Notes: generated by a model not told the origin, from the sequence alone. A stretch of DNA of 64,000 bases from an uncultured Porphyromonadaceae bacterium (GCA_902493335.1 CABUPJ010000002.1:21356-85355), one strand, 5' to 3'; counted from the stretch's first letter, positions 1 to 8,452 are shown. Numbers and translations are program-made.

Positions 1-1
1 G

Positions 2-226
2 GGGCTCATCTACCGCATCGAGGTCGACGACGACGGCAATCTCGACATCGACATGACTCTAACCGCCCCCAACTGTCCGGCGGCCGATTTCCTTGTCGAA
101 GACGCACGATATAAGCTCGAGAGCATCGAAGGCGTCAAATCGGTCAACATCAACATCGTCTTCGAGCCAGAATGGACCAAAGACATGATGAGCGACGAAG
201 CCAAACTTGAACTCGGATTTCTATAA
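2..226 (+). CDS. MIP18/SufT-like (DUF59) iron-sulfur assembly factor, C-terminal part
   Basis: The reading frame is open from the window edge to TAA at 224-226 and gives 74 residues, so the start lies outside the window. The piece has the signature of DUF59/MIP18 proteins: a beta-strand reading MTLTAPNCPAADF with the conserved Cys, a GVKSVNINIVFEP strand and the ending WTKDMMSDEAKLELGFL, which is typical of the PaaD/SufT-like subgroup. These proteins help insert Fe-S clusters into client enzymes in the cytosol. The next gene starts 3 bp after the stop, so the two are probably co-transcribed. The family call is firm; the exact role is inferred. Confidence 0.8.
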   Translation, partial: GLIYRIEVDDDGNLDIDMTLTAPNCPAADFLVEDARYKLESIEGVKSVNINIVFEPEWTKDMMSDEAKLELGFL

Positions 227-229
227 GGC

Positions 230-1006
230 ATGGATGACCGCCGTCTGACCTACTTCATCAGCGACCTGCATCTCGGAGCCGCCCACATTGACAGCGACCG
301 CAGCCGCGAGCGCCTCATCTGCCGTTTTCTCGACAGCATCGCGCCGACAGCACGGCGTCTCTACCTTTTGGGCGACATCCTCGACTATTGGTTTGAATAC
401 AAGACTGTGGCTCCGCGCGGCTACCTGCGCTTTTTCGGCACCCTTGCCCGCATGGCTGACGCCGGTGTCGAAATAATATGGTTCAAGGGCAACCACGACA
501 TATGGCTCTTCGACTATCTCCGCGACGAGATAGGCATCACTGTCATAGACGGCAGCGAGCGTGTCACCATCGACGGCAGCCGATTCCTCCTCTCCCACGG
601 TGACGGACTCGGACGCCTAAAGCCATCATTCCGCCTCATACGCTCGATCTTCCGCAACCGCTTCTGTCAGAAACTCTACTCAGGCATCCATCCGCGCTGG
701 ACCATCCCCTTCGCCCACGCATGGAGCGCCGACAGCCGCAAATCGGGCGCTGCCGACATCTCTTATGACCGCGACATCGCACCGGCCGTAGAACCGTGGG
801 CACGGGCTTATGCCGCCGAGCATCCCGACACAGACTACATAGTCATAGGCCATCATCACGTCATGGTCGACAAGATTATCGAAGGCAATACCCGACTGAT
901 AATCTTAGGCGACTGGATCAGCAATTTCAGCTACGGCGTCTTCGACGGCAAAAACTTCGTACTCAAACAATATGCAAGCGCCCCATGCGATTTTAACATA
1001 AAATAA
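230..1006 (+). CDS. lpxH: UDP-2,3-diacylglucosamine diphosphatase (LpxH-type metallophosphatase)
   Basis: A 258-residue calcineurin-like phosphoesterase. The metal-binding motifs appear in the usual order: DLH (D12, H14), GDxxD (D49), GNHD (N88-D90), SHGD (S122, H123) and GHHH (H208-H210). In LpxH these hold two Mn ions that cleave UDP-2,3-diacylglucosamine to lipid X and UMP, the fourth step of lipid A synthesis, at the inner face of the cytoplasmic membrane. Length fits the Bacteroidetes form of the family. The ATG at 230 follows the previous stop by 3 bp, which supports an operon. LpxG-like or other UDP-sugar phosphoesterases are the main alternatives. Confidence 0.78.
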   Translation: MDDRRLTYFISDLHLGAAHIDSDRSRERLICRFLDSIAPTARRLYLLGDILDYWFEYKTVAPRGYLRFFGTLARMADAGVEIIWFKGNHDIWLFDYLRDEIGITVIDGSERVTIDGSRFLLSHGDGLGRLKPSFRLIRSIFRNRFCQKLYSGIHPRWTIPFAHAWSADSRKSGAADISYDRDIAPAVEPWARAYAAEHPDTDYIVIGHHHVMVDKIIEGNTRLIILGDWISNFSYGVFDGKNFVLKQYASAPCDFNIK

Positions 1007-1226
1007 CAGTGTGTCATATCCTTTTATAAAGCGCCGCATACAATCGACAATTTCCTATATTTCAACATAATACAATTTACCAAAACAGCAGCAAAGTAAA
1101 AGTGGTTAAAGAATGATGTCGTAAAACATATAAAATAATTTGGCAGCCTGCCAAAAAACGGCCACCTTTGCCTCACAAACCTAAAACAATCTTTTTTACC
1201 TTAGAAATTGTACCTATTGGAAACCC
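1007..1226. other. AT-rich intergenic region without a recognisable gene
   Basis: No convincing ORF is seen after the LpxH stop. TACCTTAG near 1197-1204 resembles a weak Bacteroidetes -7 element and lies about 25 bp before a strong hairpin at 1227-1260, so a short transcript could begin and end here. This is only a suggestion. Confidence 0.3.
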
Positions 1227-1263
1227 ATAAAGAGGAACTCAGTGATGAGTCCCTCTTTATTTT
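1227..1263 (+). terminator. Rho-independent terminator
   Basis: Arms ATAAAGAGG (1227-1235) and CCTCTTTAT (1252-1260) pair perfectly; an inner ACTC/GAGT stem closes a 7-base loop, and T residues follow. It could end the lpxH transcript or a short RNA starting near 1200. Confidence 0.75.
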
Positions 1264-1329
1264 ATGCCATCGCGTAATATCTCCCGGCATTTAATTATCA
1301 TTACTGAATGGGCCTCAAAAATCAATCAC

Positions 1330-1557
1330 ATGAAACAAAGCTACATTTATCTGCTTTCAGCTATGATGACAATCTCGGCAGCACCCGCGGAATCCCCGTG
1401 TAAAATGGCACCGACAGCAGTCAAAGCACCTGCCGTCGCCAAAGCACAGGCAACACCGGCGGTCTACTATAACCTTCAAGGCATCCGCGTCGACAATCCT
1501 AAAAACGGCATCTATATCAGACGCCAAGGCTACCAGACCTCAAAAGTACAACTCTAA
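1330..1557 (+). CDS. Small exported peptide with C-terminal sorting-like tail
   Basis: A 75-residue product if translation starts at ATG 1330. This start is preferred over the in-frame ATG at 1264, which overlaps the end of a terminator, because it puts a signal peptide first (MKQSYIYLLSAMMTISAAPA). The middle is Ala/Pro/Lys-rich and low in complexity. The end, YYNLQGIRVDNPKNGIYI followed by a basic stretch, matches the short tails found on many secreted Bacteroidetes proteins (Por-secretion-like, NLxGxxV...GxYI). No enzymatic domain is present. It may be a stand-alone tail left from a larger secreted protein or a small surface peptide. Confidence 0.5.
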   Translation: MKQSYIYLLSAMMTISAAPAESPCKMAPTAVKAPAVAKAQATPAVYYNLQGIRVDNPKNGIYIRRQGYQTSKVQL

Positions 1558-1617
1558 TCCTTAATCCTCAAAACACGCAAACGCAGCTGCGCTTTTTATT
1601 ATATCCCTTCTCAACTC

Positions 1618-2439
1618 TCAGAACACCTCGGGCATTCTCATTAACGGCGGAGGAATTGTAGGATTTGAGTAAGTATCGTTCTTATCATATGCCGCCGATT
1701 TTATAATCTGATAGAGCATACCGCCGACGTCCAGGCCTATCGAATGCTGTGGCGAGATTTTGAAATATGGCATCACCATCGGCTGCGTCTCCCATCGTCC
1801 GGTAACCATCGAACGATAGCTCTGCACGCCTGCTTTGACACCCCAGCGATTGCTGAAGCTATAATCGGCATAAGCGCCGACCGACGGTACATTCATATAT
1901 CCGGCCATTGCAGGCGTCAGCGCCCGCATCGGACTGTAATAGCTACCGAAAAGGGTCAGGCTCAAACGGTCGGAAGCACGATATGTGACAGAGCCGCCGA
2001 AACCGTAAGAACTCGTCAGACCTCTGAAATAGCCATATTTCAGCGCCTCGCCATAAACCGACAGCGTAAATTGTCCTAATTCCTGTTCCAACGTCAGACG
2101 CCCGCTCTCCACAGCCATTAGCCCCGGCATCGACACTGAAGCGGCAGCGCCATAAAGACCGCCTGCATGCCACCGAAAAATATATGGCTCTGACGTGAAT
2201 CCGACTTTATAACCTGAGACCGGATGTAACCCGGCAGCATAAGACGGAGGCAACGCAAAATAACATATCGGATCAAGTAATTCTTCGGCAGGGCGCCATG
2301 GGCGCAATATAGCCCCGGCATCTGTCATGTCTATCAATTTGCCCCGCGCTCCAGCAGCCAAGGTATCGGTTTCGGCGGTCTGTGACATAACGCAGACCGG
2401 CAACATCAAAAATATGGCGGCCGACAGAATCCTTTTCAT
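1618..2439 (-). CDS. Predicted outer-membrane beta-barrel protein, unknown function
   Basis: A 273-residue product. The start at 2439 is chosen because it begins a clean signal peptide (MKRILSAAIFLMLPVCVMSQ); the longer frame adds nine residues in front of it. The mature part is rich in alternating aromatic and polar residues, with repeated strand-like segments such as LTLEQELGQFTLSVYGEAL and LSLTLFGSYYSP and many Gly/Tyr turns, as expected for an outer-membrane barrel. I do not recognise the family. It converges on the small peptide gene at 1330-1557 with only 60 bp between them. Confidence 0.62.
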   Translation of the reverse strand: MKRILSAAIFLMLPVCVMSQTAETDTLAAGARGKLIDMTDAGAILRPWRPAEELLDPICYFALPPSYAAGLHPVSGYKVGFTSEPYIFRWHAGGLYGAAASVSMPGLMAVESGRLTLEQELGQFTLSVYGEALKYGYFRGLTSSYGFGGSVTYRASDRLSLTLFGSYYSPMRALTPAMAGYMNVPSVGAYADYSFSNRWGVKAGVQSYRSMVTGRWETQPMVMPYFKISPQHSIGLDVGGMLYQIIKSAAYDKNDTYSNPTIPPPLMRMPEVF

Positions 2440-2635
2440 TTTAGTATCGATTACGAATGCACGCAAATATACAAACAGAAAGCACGTCTATTGTAATTCA
2501 CGCAGTTAATAAGAGTTAATGCCACTCATAAAGCAGTGTTGCCAATTATCATGGTGTTGTGCACCGTAAAATTTTCGGCGTGACGCAACTATATAAAATG
2601 CAAAAAACGTGAATAATTTTCACAGCCTTTTGTAT

Positions 2636-2653
2636 GCGGAAAGACAGGGATTC
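2636..2653. repeat. Second partial copy of the tRNA-Ser 3' end (older att site?)
   Basis: Eighteen bases identical to 25660-25677, the 3' end of the tRNA-Ser gene plus one flanking base. It lies 125 bp to the left of another copy at 2761. This suggests two successive integrations, or an att remnant, at the same tRNA gene. Confidence 0.6.
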
Positions 2654-2724
2654 TTTGTCCGCTTCGCTACCAAAGCGTTTCGCGATTACGAACGCCGAGG
2701 TCCTCACCCTGCCTTCATTACGAC

Positions 2725-2757
2725 AATAGGCCGTAAGTCTACAACTTACGGCCTATT
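2725..2757. terminator. Perfect 14-bp hairpin, probably the displaced tRNA-Ser terminator
   Basis: AATAGGCCGTAAGT (2725-2738) and its exact reverse complement (2744-2757) enclose the loop CTACA. On the minus strand it lies three bases beyond the att copy at 2761-2777, which is where the terminator of the tRNA-Ser gene would have been before the island entered. There is no T-run outside the stem, so its strength is uncertain. Confidence 0.55.
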
Positions 2758-2760
2758 ATA

Positions 2761-2777
2761 GCGGAAAGACAGGGATT
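2761..2777. repeat. attL: copy of the tRNA-Ser 3' end
   Basis: GCGGAAAGACAGGGATT matches 25660-25676 exactly, that is the T-arm and acceptor end of tRNA-Ser(CGA) plus one flanking base. The integrase gene starts 156 bp further in. This pair of copies defines the likely ends of the integrated element. Confidence 0.72.
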
Positions 2778-2884
2778 ATCACCTATACCATCAGGTCGTA
2801 TCATTAATTTTACAAAATTCGCTGTTACATAGACTTATACAAAATCAGCATCAAATGAAATATCATTGAAAATATTTGCATATC

Positions 2885-2915
2885 TCAAAAATCGTGCGTA
2901 ATTTCGTGCGTAAAT
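2885..2915. repeat. 31-bp direct repeat, left copy (candidate integrase arm sites)
   Basis: Identical over 31 bp to 25599-25629. Each copy holds two tandem 12-bp units built on CGTGCGTAA. The left copy lies 17 bp before the integrase start codon and an inverted ATTACGCA half-site follows at about 2925. The layout fits arm-type binding sites for the integrase or an excisionase. Confidence 0.6.
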
Positions 2916-2932
2916 AGAAACACTGATTACGC

Positions 2933-4240
2933 ATGATTATTAAACGTAACATAAACTTTTGGCTGGACTCCCGAAAGAAAGACGGCGTTCCGGTCACTGA
3001 GAATCTGGCGATCCGTATGCGTTTGGCTTATGGAGGCAAGACATTCGACTACTTCACAGGATTCCGAATCGACGCAAGTAAATGGGATGCAAAGAAACAG
3101 CGAGTAAAAAATGGCTGCACTAACAAACGCAAAGAAACCGCAATCGAAATCAATACCGAACTAAACCGTTTGGAGAATCTTCTTCAAGACATCTTCCGTG
3201 AGTATGAGTTTTCGGACTTGAAGCCCTCAATGGATGAAGTAAAGACCCGTTTTAAGGAAATTTCAGTACCTCAACAATCCTCCGCAGTTATTGAAGCTGT
3301 TGAGGAAGAGAAGGCCAAGGTAAAAACTTTTTGGGAATATTATGATGAGTTTGTTCGCGAGTATGGCCGCAAAAACAGTTGGACTAAAGCGACATTTGAA
3401 AAACTTGCCGCGCTAAAAAATCATCTGAAAAACTGCAAGAAATTCAAACGTAATCCTACTTTTGATTTCTTTACAGAGAAGGGGCTCAATGATCTTGTGG
3501 ACTATTTCCGGGTAGAGTGCGATATGCTGAACAGTACCATTGACAAGAAAGTGTACTTCATTAAGTATTTTCTTGATTGGGGCGCCTCAAAGGGCTATCA
3601 TCATAACTTCGCCTACAGACAGTTCCGACCGAAACTGAAGATGACACAATCCAAGGTTATCTTTCTGACTGATGAGGAACTGTCAGCTATCCGTGAATAT
3701 CAGATACCGCCGACCAAACAATATCTTGAACGAGTTCGCGATGTTCTTGTCTTTTGCTGTTATACCGGTCTTCGTTATTCAGATGTGGCAAACCTTCGCA
3801 GAAGTGACATCAAGGATGACCATATCGAAGTCACGACCGTCAAAACTGCCGATAGTCTGATTATCGAGTTGAACAAACACAGTCGTGCCATACTGGAGAA
3901 GTATGCCGATATCCCATTCAAGGATAACAAGGCGTTGCCGGTAATCAGTAATCAGAAGATGAACACTTACATCAAGGAGCTTGGTAAACTTGCCGGAATC
4001 GATACTCCAGTCCGCATAACCCAATACCGGGGTAACGAGCGCATTGATCATGTATATCCGAAGTATGAACTGCTTTGCACTCATACCGGACGAAAGACTT
4101 TTATATGTAAGGCACTGTCGCTTGGCATCGCTCCCAATGTAGTGATGAAGTGGACCGGTCACAGTGACTATAAGGCAATGAAGCCCTATATTGACATCGC
4201 CGACAGCGTAAGGGCAAATGCCATGAGTCTCTTCGATTGA
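2933..4240 (+). CDS. Tyrosine recombinase (integrase) of the island
   Basis: A 435-residue phage-type integrase. An N-terminal arm-binding segment (residues 1-75) is followed by a SAM-like core-binding domain (about 140-245) and the catalytic domain (about 255-430). Catalytic residues are visible: R281 in YTGLRYSD, H384 and R387 in HTGRKTF, H410 in WTGHSDY and the nucleophile Y419 in KPYIDI. It should join the element to the 3' end of the tRNA-Ser gene and excise it. Its position next to attL is usual for island integrases. ATG 2933 lies directly after the putative arm sites. The gene looks intact. Confidence 0.93.
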   Translation: MIIKRNINFWLDSRKKDGVPVTENLAIRMRLAYGGKTFDYFTGFRIDASKWDAKKQRVKNGCTNKRKETAIEINTELNRLENLLQDIFREYEFSDLKPSMDEVKTRFKEISVPQQSSAVIEAVEEEKAKVKTFWEYYDEFVREYGRKNSWTKATFEKLAALKNHLKNCKKFKRNPTFDFFTEKGLNDLVDYFRVECDMLNSTIDKKVYFIKYFLDWGASKGYHHNFAYRQFRPKLKMTQSKVIFLTDEELSAIREYQIPPTKQYLERVRDVLVFCCYTGLRYSDVANLRRSDIKDDHIEVTTVKTADSLIIELNKHSRAILEKYADIPFKDNKALPVISNQKMNTYIKELGKLAGIDTPVRITQYRGNERIDHVYPKYELLCTHTGRKTFICKALSLGIAPNVVMKWTGHSDYKAMKPYIDIADSVRANAMSLFD

Positions 4241-4542
4241 GAGAGCAAAGGAAATTTTACAAGTCGAGGCTGCACAATTCCGTGCGGTCTTGATTTGTTT
4301 TTGGGCTAAATTAAGTCATAAATGTTCGGAAATGTGTTTCCACTCGTTTTTATCCACAATATATCCACCTATTCCACTCAAATAATTTTTTCATCTCATT
4401 TCTAATCATTGGTATTCAGACAAATATAACAGAGAGGTTTCTCAATTTTACACCTACACTCCACTCATCACACATAGTAACTTTGCATCATAGGACATCC
4501 CTACGAATCACCCTGATATATGGACATCAAAAATTATATAAT
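4241..4542. other. Non-coding stretch with promoter for the replication genes
   Basis: AT-rich, with no ORF that I trust. TAACTTTG at 4478-4485 fits the Bacteroidetes -7 consensus TAnnTTTG and lies 57 bp before the start at 4543, so it is the likely promoter of the next two genes. No clear terminator for the integrase was found. Confidence 0.45.
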
Positions 4543-4848
4543 ATGAATATCAATGAACTCATGAACAAACCTCTGTGGCAAATGACTGGTGAGGAATTCC
4601 TTGCCATCATCAACGAGAAGAAACCAGAAGGAACGACTCCTATCACTTCTGACAGCGATAGAAATACCGCCAGGCATTATGTGTATGGTCTGGCCGGAAT
4701 AGCGCGCCTGTTCGGATGCAGCATACCGACTGCCAACCGTATTAAGAAGAGCGGAGTAATCGACAAGGCTATCACCCAGTGTGGACGCAAGATTATCGTT
4801 GACTCGGAACTTGCGCTTCAACTTGCCGGTCGTCAACCACGATGTTAA
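4543..4848 (+). CDS. DUF3853-type helix-turn-helix protein (excisionase-like)
   Basis: A 101-residue product from ATG 4543; the upstream in-frame ATG at 4483 overlaps the promoter element and is not used here. It carries a winged-helix/MerR-like segment (about residues 55-95) reading YGLAGIARLFGCSIPTAN and IKKSGVIDKAI, typical of small DNA-binding proteins that sit next to integrases in Bacteroidales elements. Such proteins are usually annotated as DUF3853 or excisionase-like. A role in excision or in control of the replication genes is inferred from position only. Confidence 0.7.
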   Translation: MNINELMNKPLWQMTGEEFLAIINEKKPEGTTPITSDSDRNTARHYVYGLAGIARLFGCSIPTANRIKKSGVIDKAITQCGRKIIVDSELALQLAGRQPRC

Positions 4849-4933
4849 GGCATTATGACTGAAGCAATCGGAATGAGCATAGTCTATAACATGACTTATG
4901 CTGACAGTTGTAAACACCAAAATCCATGGAAGT

Positions 4934-5749
4934 ATGGCAAAGGGAGTCAACATTTACGAACTGATGCACGCTTTCTGGCAGGAGAATGAATATGAGCCGT
5001 TCTCAACCGCCGAGATCGCTCTGTTCTTCTTCTTGCTGGAGCGTGCCAACTGCCGACGGTGGAAGATGCCTTTCAAGTGCTCGACGGCTCTTGTCTGCCG
5101 GTCTATCAAGGTAGCCAAGCAGACATTCCTCACGGCTCGTCTCAAACTGAGCGAGCGAGGTTTGATTACCTTTATACAAGGTAAGGGCAATGCCATGGCA
5201 CCCGCTTATATGGTCATTTCAGAACCCGACAAATGGACTAACGGCAATACCGATGAACAGACTGAAAACGAGACTGAAGAGCTTACGGATAGCCAGACCG
5301 ATAGCAAGACTGACAGCCTGCCCACTTATAATATTAAAGATAATAATATTCAAGATAAAGATATAATATCCCTTAATAATAAAGGACAGGCAAATGAAAT
5401 TTTAAGTTTTGATGAGTTGGAGAAACTATTCCTTGCAGATGCATCATGGCATGATGAAATTCTTCGTGAGTTTCCGGCTGTAAGCCGTCTGGAACTTGAA
5501 AATCAGATTCACGGTTTCTTCTCCCGTCTCCGCGATAAAGGAGAAAAAGGAAGGGAAGAGAAAGACTGTAGGAACTATTTTATCAACTCTGTCCGAAAAT
5601 TTTTCAAGCACAATCAAAATGGAAGAATTGAAAGAGAATTTAGCCAATGCTCAAGTGCGTTCAGGCGTCGGGGAGTTGATGTCGTTGCGCGAACCGCCAA
5701 AGATTATGAGGAACCGTTCCCTTCGCCACCTTGGGAAAAAGACTATTAA
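4934..5749 (+). CDS. Replication-initiation/DnaD-like protein of the element
   Basis: A 271-residue product. The start at 4934 (MAKGVNIYELMHAFW) is preferred to the in-frame ATG at 4898. The N-terminal 100 residues look like a winged-helix domain (STAEIALFFFLLERANCRRW, STALVCRSIKVAKQTFLTARLKLSERGLI). A linker with repeated TDSQTDSKTDS-like residues follows, then a C-terminal helical domain (ASWHDEILREF, YFINSVRKFF). This architecture is common in Bacteroidales plasmids and mobilizable elements, where it is taken to help start replication of the excised circle. It occupies the place of the prm/orf genes of NBU elements. The function is inferred. Confidence 0.6.
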   Translation: MAKGVNIYELMHAFWQENEYEPFSTAEIALFFFLLERANCRRWKMPFKCSTALVCRSIKVAKQTFLTARLKLSERGLITFIQGKGNAMAPAYMVISEPDKWTNGNTDEQTENETEELTDSQTDSKTDSLPTYNIKDNNIQDKDIISLNNKGQANEILSFDELEKLFLADASWHDEILREFPAVSRLELENQIHGFFSRLRDKGEKGREEKDCRNYFINSVRKFFKHNQNGRIEREFSQCSSAFRRRGVDVVARTAKDYEEPFPSPPWEKDY

Positions 5750-5798
5750 CAACAGCTGATTTACAGCATGTGTGATAGAGTGAAGCGTTCCCGGCAAG

Positions 5799-6209
5799 AT
5801 GGACGAATGGCTTGACGGCTACATCGTCGATTCCGAGCTTGGAGAGACATTTGAAGAAACGCTCGAATCCTTTGACAAGGAAGACGATGAAGCCTGTTCG
5901 CATAGAATATCCTCCTTACAGTATTCACTGATTCGGCAGATGATTGGGAAATGGCACAACCGCCCGGCAGAGCTTCCCGAAACAGCAGACTCTTATAGCA
6001 TCGAGTGCCTTGGACGCATCTTCAATGTGTGTCTATCCGGCAACTGGTCGAACTGGCTCCGTCTCCTTAAGGGTTACAGTCCCGGTCTCGACCATGAGTC
6101 TCACGCTGTCAGGAACAGCAAGGAGCCAGCGTCTATTACAGATGCCCGGTATGCGCTCGACGGATTCTTCAACCATTTGAAAGTCGATTTCACCAAGAAC
6201 AGCCTCTAA
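5799..6209 (+). CDS. Hypothetical protein between replication and mobilization genes
   Basis: A 136-residue acidic protein (MDEWLDGYIVDSELGETFEETLESFDKEDDE at its start, no signal peptide or membrane segment). I do not recognise it. It lies 49 bp after the replication-type gene and ends 301 bp before the relaxase, on the same strand. Two other frames also stay open over part of the stretch (5944-6180 on plus, 6033-6386 on minus); the plus frame is chosen because it covers most of the region and has plausible amino-acid composition. A relaxosome accessory role is possible from location but unsupported by sequence. Confidence 0.42.
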   Translation: MDEWLDGYIVDSELGETFEETLESFDKEDDEACSHRISSLQYSLIRQMIGKWHNRPAELPETADSYSIECLGRIFNVCLSGNWSNWLRLLKGYSPGLDHESHAVRNSKEPASITDARYALDGFFNHLKVDFTKNSL

Positions 6210-6510
6210 AACGTGCCGTAGCTTGCTTCCGGTAATAGCGGGTACCACACCGTTGCAGGAGGCCATTCCGAGCCTTTCTGACGTGCGCTGTGCGCCTCTC
6301 CGGGTATATGCCTGACCGATTCCCGTGGTCATCGTCCAGGTCGGCTTATAGACAACGTGCTTGCGCGAAGTTGCCACATCGGTCAATGTGGTGGGAGCCT
6401 ACTTCCCCCCTTTGATTGAAAATCACCGGGGAGTTGCCGTATCCGGCAGGCCATTCAGGAGCAAGCTCCGGTCCTTTTAACAATACCTTTAACCTCTAAT
6501 TGTCAGTTAT
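6210..6510. other. Candidate oriT region upstream of the relaxase
   Basis: No convincing gene on the plus strand. The segment holds several short inverted repeats: CCACAT/ATGTGG at 6374-6391, GCCGTATCCGGC near 6436, and GGAGCAAGCTCC near 6458 followed by TCCTTTT. Transfer origins of MobV-type elements usually lie directly upstream of the relaxase gene, so this is the best place for oriT. The nick site cannot be assigned by eye. Confidence 0.4.
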
Positions 6511-7983
6511 ATGGCAAAGCAAGTAATAGACTGCAGCCCGTCTGCGGGCATAACAACCAACCAATCAAACGAGCATCAGAGAAGGTGGTCGGAAAAGAAC
6601 TGGCAGCGTGCCGCCAAGACCGGTAACTATGATATAACCCGTGCCGGACTCAACTTCGAGATAGCCAAGGGTTGCATAGTCCAACCGATCGACACCTCCA
6701 AAAGTATCCCGCAACGTATGCGCGAGACCCTGAAAGAACGGGGCATCCAGGACCCTAATGCGGAACTTGAACGCAAAGGTAAGGAGGGCAACCGCCGTAC
6801 TGTGGTCAATATCATCTTCGGAGGAAGCCGGGAGCAGATGCACCGTCTGGCTTTCGGCAATCAGCCAGTTGATTTGGAACATGGCGCGGACAATTCATCC
6901 ATCACCCGGTGTAAAGACATCGAAAATTGGGCAAAAGACATTTACAGGTTCGCGTGCGACAAGTGGGGCGAAGATAACATCATCGGCTTCTATGTCCACC
7001 TCGATGAGCGAAATCCGCATATCCACTGCACCTTATTACCGATTACACCGAGAAATAAGTTCTCGTATAAGGAAATGTTTGCCGGTTCTGATAAAAACGC
7101 TTTTCGTGAACGGACCATTCAGCTCCACAATGAACTTGCCCTGGTCAATGACCGATGGGGTCTCGGTCGGGGACAGAGCAAGACCGAGACAGGTGCCCGC
7201 CACCGTTCAACCGAGGAATACCGGGCAGAGCTGCATCGTGAGTGTAATGATTTGGAAATACAGATTAGTGACAGGCACGAGACATTGAAGGAGCTGTATG
7301 CGGACATCCGTAAGGCGGAGAAACGCTGCAAGGGTCTCAATACAATGATCGGAAATCTTGAGACACGCGAGGCAGACCTCAATGACCAGATTGACCGGCT
7401 GGAGTCTGACCTCGAATCAGGGAACGGCGATGCCGAAGAACTGCGTCAGCGCATTGCAGACCTTAGTGGTGAACTCCGTGTCACCGAATCATCACTTGAA
7501 GACAAACGCCAAAAACTCAAGACCGCCGACCGGCAGCTCACACAGCTTCAGGATGAATTGAAGTCTGCCAACGAGAAACGCTCCAATGCGCTGAGAGAAT
7601 ACCACACTTTCACGGAGAAGAACCAGGAACAGATGCGCATGAGACTGACAGATGCCGTGTTCGGAAGGTCTGTTGTCGATATGCGCTCTCTGCTGGCGGC
7701 AATGACGCCGGAACAGAAAGCCGGTTTCGACGGGGAATTTCTCATGGCAATGGCTGAGAAACCCAACGAAATTCTGAAATGTGCTATGTATCTGTTCGCC
7801 GGGTATCTCGATGGGGCAATTCAGTTCGCCAAAGGAAGCGGCGGCGGTGGCTCTGCGTCCGACCTTCCGTGGGGCCGCGATCCGAATGAGGATGACCGAC
7901 GCTTTGCCTACCGTTGCATGATGCAGGCGCACAAGATGCTGAAACCAGCTCAGCCCAGACGCGGCATTGGAGGTAGGAAGTAG
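6511..7983 (+). CDS. MobV-family relaxase (Mob/Pre type)
   Basis: A 490-residue relaxase. The N-terminal 220 residues form the Mob_Pre domain; the metal-binding motif HLDERNPHIH places H163, E166, H170 and H172, the usual HxDExxPHxH of MobV enzymes. Residues about 235-370 are a long coiled coil rich in Arg, Glu and Leu, followed by a Gly-rich stretch (SGGGGSASD) and a basic end. It would nick oriT and pilot the single strand through a helper conjugation system. Bacteroides elements such as Tn5520 and NBU carry relatives. The gene looks intact, so the island is probably mobilizable. Confidence 0.88.
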   Translation: MAKQVIDCSPSAGITTNQSNEHQRRWSEKNWQRAAKTGNYDITRAGLNFEIAKGCIVQPIDTSKSIPQRMRETLKERGIQDPNAELERKGKEGNRRTVVNIIFGGSREQMHRLAFGNQPVDLEHGADNSSITRCKDIENWAKDIYRFACDKWGEDNIIGFYVHLDERNPHIHCTLLPITPRNKFSYKEMFAGSDKNAFRERTIQLHNELALVNDRWGLGRGQSKTETGARHRSTEEYRAELHRECNDLEIQISDRHETLKELYADIRKAEKRCKGLNTMIGNLETREADLNDQIDRLESDLESGNGDAEELRQRIADLSGELRVTESSLEDKRQKLKTADRQLTQLQDELKSANEKRSNALREYHTFTEKNQEQMRMRLTDAVFGRSVVDMRSLLAAMTPEQKAGFDGEFLMAMAEKPNEILKCAMYLFAGYLDGAIQFAKGSGGGGSASDLPWGRDPNEDDRRFAYRCMMQAHKMLKPAQPRRGIGGRK

Positions 7984-7992
7984 TTCTGATTG

Positions 7993-8352
7993 TTATAATC
8001 CCAGTTCTGCGCGTTTGGATTTTGACAGACTTGCTACAATTAAATCATATGCCTGTTTTACAAGGATTTTAATTTCCTCTGCAGGCACATCGGAATCAAG
8101 CAGTACCGTAATCCAATGTGTCTTGTTCATGTGCCATGCCGGTTGCACTCCCTGATATTTGTCCTGTAGTTCTGTTACTGACTCCACCGGACATTTCAGG
8201 TTGCAGGCCTTTTTATCCATATCAAGCAGACAAAACCATTTGTCCGCAACTGTGAATGTCACCAGATTCTGATATTGAGGTTCTGTCCAGGGCGAATTCT
8301 CCTTTGCACAAGGAAATGAAAGACATAAATTTCTAAAATCTTCAAGATTCAT
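7993..8352 (-). CDS. MmcQ/YjbR family DNA-binding-like protein
   Basis: A 119-residue protein with the family's start (MNLEDFRNLCLSFPCAKENSPW), central VADKWFCLLDMDKKACNLKCPVE and the signature GVQPAWHMNKTHWITVLLDSDVP, followed by a C-terminal helix. The fold resembles a double-wing DNA-binding protein, but a cellular role is not established for the family. It converges on the relaxase with 9 bp between stops and lies downstream of the AraC gene on the same strand, so it may be read from the regulator's promoter. Confidence 0.85.
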   Translation of the reverse strand: MNLEDFRNLCLSFPCAKENSPWTEPQYQNLVTFTVADKWFCLLDMDKKACNLKCPVESVTELQDKYQGVQPAWHMNKTHWITVLLDSDVPAEEIKILVKQAYDLIVASLSKSKRAELGL

Positions 8353-8425
8353 AAAATTTGTTTTTGATACGATGGACTAACAATCTTGAGCCCCTTTGAG
8401 TTTACAAGCCGAAGGATAATTCGGA

Positions 8426-8443
8426 CCTTGTGTTGACACAAGG
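8426..8443. terminator. Hairpin after the AraC gene
   Basis: CCTTGTG (8426-8432) and CACAAGG (8437-8443) enclose TTGA, 10 bp beyond the AraC stop. There is no T-run, so it may only attenuate read-through into the MmcQ-like gene. Confidence 0.35.
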
Positions 8444-8452
8444 AAGATTGGG

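Noticed and set aside
2636..2777. A second tRNA gene at the left end
   Set aside because: Only the 3' end of tRNA-Ser is repeated; no acceptor 5' strand, D-arm or anticodon arm can be built.
6033..6386. Minus-strand frame of 117 codons between the replication and relaxase genes
   Set aside because: Overlaps the plus-strand hypothetical gene and the likely oriT; no recognisable domain. Weakly possible, so the region's coding state stays uncertain.
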